64,000 nucleotides of DNA from Advenella sp. S44 (GTDB lineage: Bacteria; Pseudomonadota; Gammaproteobacteria; Burkholderiales; Burkholderiaceae_B), in NCBI RefSeq assembly GCF_002810445.1, contig NZ_NEXS01000008.1:150876-214875 (forward strand), read 5' to 3'. Below, piece after piece: positions 57,553 to 64,000 of this stretch (its first letter is position 1; every line of letters begins with the position of its first letter). Made by a program: the position numbers and the translations under genes. The notes beneath the pieces were generated by a model that was not told the origin of the DNA, made no database searches, and saw only the letters and a list, made by a program, of their open reading frames with translations.

Positions 57553-58026
57553 ATGCTCCAGAGAATCCTCCTGCCCATTATCGTCTTTATCATTGTCCTG
57601 ATCGGCCTGACCTTCGGCGAAGGCGTGTTCACCGCCCTGGCTGTGTGGCTGCATGACATCACCGGTCTGGTCATTTATAACTTTTCCGATCTGTATTACA
57701 CCGTTTCGGAATACGTCTCGCGGCATCCCGTCAAAATCCTGGTTGCCCTGGTTGTGACGGCCATCGTGTGCATCTGGATATACAAGAACAAGGATGAAGA
57801 ACTGACGCGCCAGGCCAGTTCCCGCAAAATCGCCATTTTTCTGGCGATTTTCCTGGGCTGGCTGGGTGCACACCGCTTCTACAACGGCCAGATCGGGATG
57901 GGATTACTGTATCTGATCATCAGTTTCATCTGGTTGCCGCTCTCAGTCTTTCTGGGCCTGATTGATGCGGTAAGATACATTTTTATGAACGACGAAGAAT
58001 ACCGTCTGCGCATTCAATCGTCATAA
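57553..58026 (+). CDS. TM2-domain membrane protein
   Basis: A 157-residue membrane protein. A hydrophobic N-terminal pair of helices (about 5-40 and 62-76) precedes a C-terminal TM2 domain (about 92-150) with the Gly-Ala-His-Arg-Phe-Tyr-Asn-Gly motif. TM2 proteins are widespread but mostly uncharacterised. The combination with an N-terminal membrane hairpin is less usual than the bare TM2 pair. Confidence 0.85.
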   Translation: MLQRILLPIIVFIIVLIGLTFGEGVFTALAVWLHDITGLVIYNFSDLYYTVSEYVSRHPVKILVALVVTAIVCIWIYKNKDEELTRQASSRKIAIFLAIFLGWLGAHRFYNGQIGMGLLYLIISFIWLPLSVFLGLIDAVRYIFMNDEEYRLRIQSS

Positions 58027-58093
58027 CAACCCACGCGGCAAGGGTGCAGACGGCCCGGCCCTTCTGCCCGCCTGAACGACGCAAGGAGCGCCC

Positions 58094-58597
58094 GTGAATC
58101 TGAATGACCTGACCATAGCCACTGATAATCTTAATCAGCCGCGGCTGCTGAATCACTGGCAATGGCTGCTGCCCGCCCAGGTCGAAATTCTGCTTGTCAC
58201 CAAAACGGCCGACTGCTTTTTACTTGAGCCTGAAACCGGTCATATTCTGTTTCTGGACACCAACGACGGTGAACTGGAGCACATTGCCGCTGACTTTGAC
58301 GAATTTCGCGCCGTGCTTGCCGATCCCGAATTCATTACCGACTACTTTTCGCTGCTGGTAATGGCACCGTTGCTGGAAACGCAGTTACCTGACAATGCCG
58401 TTTTTGCACTTGCCACACCGCCGGTCCTGGGAGGGTCGTACGACACTGACGAACTCACGCCCGTGGATATTTACCAGTATTTTGATGAAATGGGTGCACT
58501 CTGGCAAAAACTGAGCCAGATCGAGATCCCTGACGACGCCGCCGATGAACCTGGTTTACCGTCGGATAGCAATAACGACAGTCAAAAATCTGAATAA
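58094..58597 (+). CDS. Tdi1/DUF1851-type protein
   Basis: A 167-residue acidic cytoplasmic protein resembling the T6SS immunity protein Tdi1 (DUF1851) fold. Diagnostic stretches are Gly-His-Ile-Leu-Phe-Leu-Asp-Thr, and later Leu-Gly-Gly-Ser-Tyr-Asp-Thr-Asp-Glu-Leu with Val-Asp-Ile-Tyr-Gln-Tyr. Such domains neutralise toxins in some systems but also occur without one. No effector or T6SS gene is nearby, so an immunity role is only a possibility. The start is a GTG with AAGGAG upstream. Confidence 0.65.
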   Translation: MNLNDLTIATDNLNQPRLLNHWQWLLPAQVEILLVTKTADCFLLEPETGHILFLDTNDGELEHIAADFDEFRAVLADPEFITDYFSLLVMAPLLETQLPDNAVFALATPPVLGGSYDTDELTPVDIYQYFDEMGALWQKLSQIEIPDDAADEPGLPSDSNNDSQKSE

Positions 58598-58639
58598 AAT
58601 TCAACACCAAACGTTGCAGTCAATTTAAGCAGGACAAAA

Positions 58640-59923
58640 ATGAGCGATTCCCTTGCGTTCCAGGCTTGCACACTAAAGCATTTTCCGGCGGAACTTGGCA
58701 CGACCGAGCACAACACCTTTGCCGCAGCCCGGCTTAACGTCTACGAAAACGCCTTTGCCTTCCCGTTGGCGGTGCTCAATCAGTCCGCCCTGGAACACAA
58801 CGTGCAATGGATGCAGCGTTTTGCGCGGGACAAGGGAGTCAGCCTGGCACCACATGGCAAAACCACCATGTCACCTGAACTGTTTGAACTACAACTTGCC
58901 GCCGGCGCCTGGGGACTGACCTTTGCTACCGTGTTTCAGGCCCGGACCGGGATCCGGGCCGGTGCAAAGCGTATTATTATTGCCAATCAGGTTATTTGTG
59001 ATGCCGATCTGCACCAATTGCAGTCGCTATTGCAAACGCATCCCGACCTGCGGATCTGGTTTCTGGTCGATTCCATTGAACAGGTCCGTTATATTGAAGC
59101 CTGGGCCAGACGTTACAGGGACAACAATCAACAACAAAGCCTACGTTTTGAATGCTTGCTGGAAATTGGTATCGCAGGCCAGCGCACAGGCTGTCGCCAA
59201 TTTGAACAGGCACTGGCGCTGGCCCGCTGCATACATCAATCACCCATACTTGCGCTGGGTGGCATCGAATGCTATGAAGGCAACCTGGCGACTGATACAG
59301 AAAAGGACAAGCCTGCCGTTGACGCGCTCATGGGCCGTTGCGAAGCAGTCGCACGCGCCTGCGATCAACAACAGCTGTTTGATACCGAGGAGATTATTAT
59401 CTCGGCCGGCGGCTCGGCCATTTTTGATCTGGTCGTGCCCGGTCTTAAAATCGAGCTGGGCCGGCCCGTGCGCGGCGTCCTTCGTTCGGGATGCTATATT
59501 ACACACGATCATGGTGTCTATCACCGTCATCTGGCTAAAGTTCAAGAGCGCGAAGGCCTGCAGGAAAGTTTACTGCCCGGCCTCGAAGTGTGGACCATGG
59601 TGCAATCGGTACCCGAGCCGGGGCTGGCACTACTCACTTGCGGTAAACGGGACATTTCCTATGACCTGACCCTGCCGTTTGTCACTGGCTACGCACCGAT
59701 AGGCGAGCAGGCTCGCAGCGTGCCGCAACCGAGCTGGCAGATTGCCGCGCTCAACGACCAGCACGCCTATTTACATTTTGATGCCACCAGCCCTGCGCCG
59801 GTTGTGGGCGACAGGGTAATTTTGGGCATCTCCCATCCCTGCACGACATTCGATAAGTGGAAATGGATGCCCATTATCGATGAAAACGGCCAGGCGCTAT
59901 CCTACATTACTACCCGCTTTTGA
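58640..59923 (+). CDS. D-serine deaminase/D-threonine aldolase-like PLP enzyme
   Basis: A 427-residue fold-type III PLP enzyme. The PLP lysine is in Ala-Pro-His-Gly-Lys-Thr-Thr-Met (about residues 70-77), and the C-terminal domain carries His-Pro-Cys, which binds zinc in D-serine dehydratases. It is closest to 'amino acid deaminase' proteins that act on D-amino acids. With dadA at 55982 it suggests local D-amino acid catabolism; substrate is not proven. Confidence 0.88.
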   Translation: MSDSLAFQACTLKHFPAELGTTEHNTFAAARLNVYENAFAFPLAVLNQSALEHNVQWMQRFARDKGVSLAPHGKTTMSPELFELQLAAGAWGLTFATVFQARTGIRAGAKRIIIANQVICDADLHQLQSLLQTHPDLRIWFLVDSIEQVRYIEAWARRYRDNNQQQSLRFECLLEIGIAGQRTGCRQFEQALALARCIHQSPILALGGIECYEGNLATDTEKDKPAVDALMGRCEAVARACDQQQLFDTEEIIISAGGSAIFDLVVPGLKIELGRPVRGVLRSGCYITHDHGVYHRHLAKVQEREGLQESLLPGLEVWTMVQSVPEPGLALLTCGKRDISYDLTLPFVTGYAPIGEQARSVPQPSWQIAALNDQHAYLHFDATSPAPVVGDRVILGISHPCTTFDKWKWMPIIDENGQALSYITTRF

Positions 59924-60234
59924 ATGCTGCCGCGATTCTCCCGTTGCACGCCGCTCACCGACTAGCTCGCGGTGAAGTGTTGCCGGGCGAACCACTCCGC
60001 GCAGTCGTTGTTGCGGGCCAGGCATTGGGCGTGCAGCAGCTGCGATACGTCAGCGCGCGGCGGATACGTCGCCGGCTGTCAAGTTAATCCGGTAACTCCC
60101 GCGTCGCTGCGGCCACCGCCATCATTCGCGTTGTGGGTGGCATCTGCAACTCGTCAAGGTGCTACGAGCAAAAGCGTTGGTGCTCAGAGATTAGCCGCAC
60201 ATCACAAATGCCATTGGCGAGCGCGACATTTGGC
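59924..60234. other. 311-base spacer, no gene recognised
   Basis: The stretch lies between two convergent genes. It is G+C-rich with only spurious short open frames, and I see no clear repeat or terminator. Confidence 0.5.
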
Positions 60235-61200
60235 TCAGAACAAAATATTCCATTTGCGATCTGACCAGACCAGCACAGCCGACACGATGGTACTGGTAAA
60301 CATCACCATGACAAACAATGGCGTACCCTGCTCCATCCAGCCTGTGTTTAGCAAAATATTGATAAAGAATACATGGGTCAGGTAAATGGCAGTCGAAAGT
60401 TTGGAAAGAAAGTCGGTATTTAATCTTGCCGAGCGGCTGTGAAAGAAAATAAAAATGAGCGGACAAAGCAACAGCAGCGACAGATACATATCCACGCCCG
60501 CCTTGGCCGGATGCAGAAAATAATGGACAGAGCTCTCCAGTACCAGCAACAGGGCTGCCACCAATATCGCGCCCAGCAATTGCGGATCCCGACGCGGCAA
60601 TTTGTGCAAGCGGTGTTTGGCAATCTGGTAGCCTATGGCAAACAGGGGAAAACCAAAGAAAAGAAAGTTGCGAAAAATCCAGCCCGAATTCAACAGGTAT
60701 CCCGCCAGCCCCTCTTCGATGGGCGCATAATTGCCGAGTGCCTGCAGCACGTAGCCCGCCACAAAGAGCGCGACGGCGGCAACAAGAATATGTTTATCAC
60801 TACGCCTGCGCATTAAATACAATACCGCCCCGGCGCCCAGGGTGCCGACCAGATACCACAGGTGGTGATAGCCAAACACCAGCTTTTCCAGCAGCCCGAT
60901 CTGATCGCGGGCCAGTTCCCAATGGACTGGCCAGTAGAAAGGCAAATACAGCAACATCCAGATGCCATACAACACAGCCAGGCGTTTGGCCCAACTGCCA
61001 AAAGAACGATTTCGCGCGATCAGAGGATAGAAATAAAAACCATTGATGATAAAGAAAATCGGCACGGCAATGCGCAGCAGTCCGTTTACGAATATGTAAT
61101 TAAGATACTCGGCGGTTTCGGTAAACAACGACGCATGCAGAGCGACCACCATCATTGCCAATGCTATTTTCAGGCCATCTGTTCCCGCGTTACGCTGCAT
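60235..61200 (-). CDS. Acyltransferase-3 family membrane protein
   Basis: A 321-residue, about ten-helix inner-membrane O-acyltransferase (Acyl_transf_3/OafA type). The N-terminal Leu-Lys-Ile-Ala-Leu-Ala-Met-Met-Val-Val-Ala-Leu-His and Phe-Phe-Ile-Ile-Asn-Gly-Phe-Tyr are typical. Members acylate surface sugars or small molecules; the target is unknown. AGAGGATG precedes the start. Confidence 0.88.
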   Translation of the reverse strand: MQRNAGTDGLKIALAMMVVALHASLFTETAEYLNYIFVNGLLRIAVPIFFIINGFYFYPLIARNRSFGSWAKRLAVLYGIWMLLYLPFYWPVHWELARDQIGLLEKLVFGYHHLWYLVGTLGAGAVLYLMRRRSDKHILVAAVALFVAGYVLQALGNYAPIEEGLAGYLLNSGWIFRNFLFFGFPLFAIGYQIAKHRLHKLPRRDPQLLGAILVAALLLVLESSVHYFLHPAKAGVDMYLSLLLLCPLIFIFFHSRSARLNTDFLSKLSTAIYLTHVFFINILLNTGWMEQGTPLFVMVMFTSTIVSAVLVWSDRKWNILF

Positions 61201-61464
61201 GTATCATCCTCTGTTGAATCGGACATTGTAACGATCCATGGCCTTCATGTCATGAGGGATGCCTACCAATTGCTGTCGAATGTAACCGAAAGCGTTAGCG
61301 GCCTGGTGAGCCACTGACGGCCAATTATGGGCGTAGTACCACAACGAGCAGCCGCGTTTGCGGTCAGTCAAAACAACGGCAAGGAATACAAACCAAAGTG
61401 ATCGAAGTACCATGTATGTGAAACGGGATTGAATTGGTTCGATCATAGTCGTGAAGTCAACGCC

Positions 61465-61632
61465 ATGAAAGTATTGAAATCTCTACTCTTGTTTTTCTTA
61501 TTAATGTTAGCTGTGGGTTATACAGGCTCGCAGCTATTGCTCTATAAACAAGCGCCTGAATATAACCAGCAGGCAATCGACGCCGCCGAGTTCTTCACCA
61601 CCAGGAGCGTCCTGATTTTGCCGGAAAAATGA
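61465..61632 (+). CDS. Small single-pass membrane protein, hypothetical
   Basis: A possible 55-residue protein: one strong hydrophobic helix after Met-Lys-Val-Leu-Lys, then a polar Gln-rich tail. A purine-rich site is weak. It is isolated and unrecognised; it may not be real. Confidence 0.35.
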   Translation: MKVLKSLLLFFLLMLAVGYTGSQLLLYKQAPEYNQQAIDAAEFFTTRSVLILPEK

Positions 61633-62001
61633 ACGACGGGCCTAATGGGAAAAAGCCAAAAGACACGCGTTACTAAGGGCTTAATCGTCATGAAATGCAA
61701 AGCACATTGTTTAGCAAGTGCCAGCACGAGTCATTGACGACCACAGGGTGTGTTGCCGCAATGCGCAGCGTGCCGTCATTCACACACTGTCATTCCAGGT
61801 CGCGGGCGCACCAGACCAACAGTCAGCGATGCTGGACGACCTTTGTCAGGGTCTATGCTATGTTCAACGCACCCGCTTGCACGCAACACCGCATGGCTGC
61901 ATCAGACAGCGTTTGTCCCTGCCATCCTTGCCTTTCATCGGGTCGTACGTTTTTGCACCCACTGGCGGGCTGGCTGCGCGCCCGGGCCAAGCCGCGCTCG
62001 C
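61633..62001. other. 369-base stretch with no recognised gene
   Basis: Several overlapping short open frames but none with a plausible product or ribosome site. If the EamA gene was once complete, its N-terminal half should lie here, but no remnant can be recognised. Confidence 0.4.
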
Positions 62002-62452
62002 ATGAGCGGCGCAACATACGCATACGCTCTTTACTTGATAGAGGTTAATGCACTTCGCTATGGTTTTTAAATTGGAAGGCGGTTTAGCCCTTACCCGGCA
62101 AATGCTGGTATATGGAAGTGTATTTCTGGTTCTACCTGTCGTGATGGAACAACCCACCGCTTTTGAATTAAATTATGCAGTCATTGGATGCCTGCCTGGA
62201 TTGGCGATATTTCCAACCATCTTTGGGTTTTACTGCAACACCAAAGCCATCGAGTACCTTAGCCCATCACAAGTGCAAATTCTTGAACTGAGCGAGCCCA
62301 TTTTTGCTGCGCTTATCGCGTTCGTTTTCTTGCATGAAGTACCCGGGCCTTCCACCCCCTTCGGCGGCATGTTAATCGTCCTGTGTATCTCGATCGCTAA
62401 CGGCTTGCTTCATTTTTCACACAATAGCCGGTCTGTCAATTCTATAAAATAA
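62002..62452 (+). pseudogene. EamA/DMT transporter, C-terminal remnant with frameshift
   Basis: Only about the last half of a ten-helix drug/metabolite exporter is present. Residues read from 62048 cover four to five helices including Leu-Glu-Leu-Ser-Glu-Pro-Ile-Phe-Ala-Ala and Phe-Leu-His-Glu, the usual end of an EamA domain. The preceding bases in another frame give Ala-Tyr-Ala-Leu-Tyr-Leu-Ile, as at the start of a second EamA repeat; the frames join if one T of the TTTTT run near 62063-62067 is removed. So the gene is truncated and frameshifted. Confidence 0.65.
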
Positions 62453-62485
62453 TCGGTATAAATAAAACGATTGCCCCGAAACGGA

Positions 62486-63157
62486 CTATCGCGCCCCGGT
62501 CAGGTATTTCCCGAGATGCCCCGTTTTCAGATAGAAGAGTGCACCGTCCGGACCAGCGACAAATTCAGGATGCTCGCCTGGTGGCAAACGCAGCCAACTG
62601 CCCTGCCCATACTCATGCACGGTCTCGTGCAGGCTTCCTTCGAGCACAAGCATTTCCGCCCCGTCAACGAAATGACTGAAGAGCCGTGCGCCGGCGTCTG
62701 GCTTCTCAAGCGACACCCGTTCACGTTCGTCGGTGAACAAGGGGCAAGACGCTCCCTCACTGTGCCGGATCCACGCGGACGGTTCATGTGTGTTGATACG
62801 CACGCTGCGGTGCTCACCTTCGAGCATTTGTCGCAGCTTCACAAATATAGTGGCGCCCTCATTGGTAAAAGGCTGATGGCGGGATCCGGGCGGATTACGC
62901 AAGTACCAGCCAGCCGGGTAATCACCGCCCTCGTCCGAAAACGTTCCGAAGAGCACCAGAATTTCTTCACCCCCCGGATGTTGATGCCCAGGAAAACGGG
63001 ATGCCGGCGCATAGCGAACGATGCTGGTTGCACGGGCTTTTTCTTGACCGATACGATCGAGCATCACACGCTCCACACCGGGCTGCGGCGAGGCAATCCA
63101 ATGGTAGTGTTGTGACCGCAACGCTGCCCGCTGTGAAAAATCGGAATGGATCAACAT
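62486..63157 (-). CDS. Double-cupin ChrR-like protein
   Basis: A 223-residue protein with two cupin halves. The first has Gly-His-Gln-His-Pro-Gly-Gly-Glu-Glu, a typical metal-binding His-x-His...Glu set, as in the C-terminal cupin of ChrR anti-sigma factors. The zinc-binding anti-sigma N-terminal domain of ChrR is absent and no sigma factor gene is adjacent, so it is probably a stand-alone cupin. The start at 63157 is the first ATG; a TTG 12 bases upstream is possible. Confidence 0.8.
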   Translation of the reverse strand: MLIHSDFSQRAALRSQHYHWIASPQPGVERVMLDRIGQEKARATSIVRYAPASRFPGHQHPGGEEILVLFGTFSDEGGDYPAGWYLRNPPGSRHQPFTNEGATIFVKLRQMLEGEHRSVRINTHEPSAWIRHSEGASCPLFTDERERVSLEKPDAGARLFSHFVDGAEMLVLEGSLHETVHEYGQGSWLRLPPGEHPEFVAGPDGALFYLKTGHLGKYLTGAR

Positions 63158-63768
63158 AGTGAAAGTCAAAAAATAGTCATGAAAAAAAGTCCGACAAGAT
63201 CAGAGACGGAACAGCCCGGCCCTGATGGGCCCGGCAAAAGTAATAGCCGGCAAATAACTCATACTTCCGGCCCTGTGATTTCGGCTCTACCTTCTCGGCT
63301 CTACGTTTTCTGTTCTGTATTACAGGAGCAGGCCCACGAAGTCAGTTGCGATGCAAATCGTATTGGCGAGCCAATGCTGTTACTGAAACGCCGCGCTTGT
63401 GGCACTGATTGAAGATCTACTTTAAATTGCCGACTGAACTTTGCGGCGATCACGCTGCGCTTTTTGAGCACCAAACTCGTCAGGACGCATTTACTCCACC
63501 GTCTGGGATGAATTAGTCCACCAAGAATTTGCTGAAGCCCCTATGATCTCGGATTTACCGCTTACATTCAAGAGGAACCAGCCTTGAAGGTCGCTGAGTA
63601 AGCGCGCCGAATGCGTTTAATAAGAATTATTCGTTTGTCATCGTGTCCGCTTATATTCGTGGACGCTATCCTGGCATCCTTGATAAGAGCTCGCAAGGTG
63701 GTTTTACCGGATGCTTACGATATGCGGTCTACAAGCATGCGGTCTACCGCGAATTGGAGACCAACGCA
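63158..63768. other. 611-base spacer before the 5S rRNA terminator
   Basis: No convincing gene. A weak repeat (TTCGGCTCTACC and TCTCGGCTCTACG) lies near 63280-63305 and a 15-bp direct repeat (ATGCGGTCTACAAGC, ATGCGGTCTACCGCG) at 63722-63751. Confidence 0.5.
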
Positions 63769-63804
63769 CAAACGCCCCGCAATGGCGACATTGCGGGGCG
63801 TTTG
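63769..63804 (-). terminator. Terminator of the ribosomal RNA operon
   Basis: A perfect 15-bp inverted repeat (CAAACGCCCCGCAAT against ATTGCGGGGCGTTTG) with a six-base loop lies 12 bases past the 5S rRNA 3' end on the minus strand. Confidence 0.85.
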
Positions 63805-63816
63805 AAGGAATAAAAA

Positions 63817-63930
63817 GCCTGACGATGACCTACTTTCACAGATGTCCATCCACTATCATCGGCGCAAAGGCGTTTCACTATCCTGTTCGGGAAGGGAAGG
63901 AGTGGGTCCACCTTGCTATGGTCGTCAAGC
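63817..63930 (-). rRNA. rrf: 5S ribosomal RNA
   Basis: The minus strand carries a full 5S rRNA: it starts TTGACGACCATAGC, has the conserved CCCGAACAG loop, and ends GTCATCGTCAGGC, which pairs with the 5' end. Ends are good to a few bases. The 23S rRNA should lie just right of the window. Confidence 0.95.
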
Positions 63931-64000
63931 GTAAGCTGGTATGGCTTAGCGCTAGCTGGTTGCTATGCGTTAGCAATTTGGAAGAAGCACAAGCTAGTTG

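Noticed and set aside
61204..61446. 80-codon minus-strand frame upstream of the acyltransferase gene
   Set aside because: It overlaps the acyltransferase ribosome site, has no ribosome site of its own and no recognised family.

Overview
The window is a chromosomal segment of a betaproteobacterium, most likely from the Alcaligenaceae (Burkholderiales); Advenella or a close relative is my best guess, but this is inferred from gene content and not tested. The clues are a Bug-type (TctC) solute receptor at the left edge, the order rpsT - DUF3579 - argF - argG, a Trm112-type protein ahead of kdsB, and a beta-type 5S rRNA at the right edge. Most of the window is ordinary core genome. I see no insertion sequence, prophage, integrase or CRISPR array.

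Layout. 0-8 kb: a partial Bug receptor faces a leftward block of clpS-clpA-pqiA-pqiB-pqiC and a periplasmic amino-acid-type binding protein. 8-12 kb: a cold-shock protein, a DUF192 protein and a small lipoprotein (rightward) face sodB and xseA (leftward). 12-18 kb: rightward envelope and nucleotide genes lpxK, a Trm112-like protein, kdsB, adk, a short-chain dehydrogenase, murJ and rpsT. 18-22 kb: DUF3579, then argF and argG. 22-30 kb: leftward kup with a two-component system overlapping it, then sbcCD. 30-33.5 kb: two small unknown genes, tRNA-Val(TAC), a DUF808 membrane protein and an HU protein. 33.5-42 kb: a PLP trans-sulfuration enzyme, rlmB, rnr, a frameshifted TSUP permease, a SirB-like protein, an acetyltransferase and an SbmA/YddA-like ABC exporter. 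42-52 kb: a TerC/CorC protein, then sulfate uptake (sbp-cysT-cysW-cysA) converging on sulfate activation and reduction (cysH-cysD-cysN). 52-64 kb: oxidoreductases, a ferritin-like DUF455 protein, dadA, a TM2 protein, a Tdi1/DUF1851 protein, a D-serine-deaminase-like PLP enzyme, an acyltransferase, an EamA remnant, a ChrR-like cupin and a 5S rRNA gene.

The most unusual property is outside the recognised genes. At least eight intergenic spacers hold degenerate tandem repeats, each with its own unit sequence and its own unit length (about 11, 15, 16, 19, 21, 21, 26 and 26 bp). They sit mostly just past stop codons or between convergent genes. Similar repeats appear to have entered coding sequence twice: the Ser/Asp-rich tail of the Trm112-like protein and the Ser/Thr/Pro-rich start of the DUF455 protein. 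They are not CRISPR, because there are no spacers and the units diverge, and they are not one REP family, because no unit is shared between loci. This is the best candidate here for a poorly described phenomenon.

Two genes are broken by apparent single-base frameshifts in short homopolymers: the TSUP permease near 38972 and the EamA fragment near 62065. Start sites were moved inward from the longest open frame where a signal peptide, family alignment, ribosome binding site or neighbouring gene argued for it; those cases are noted in the entries.
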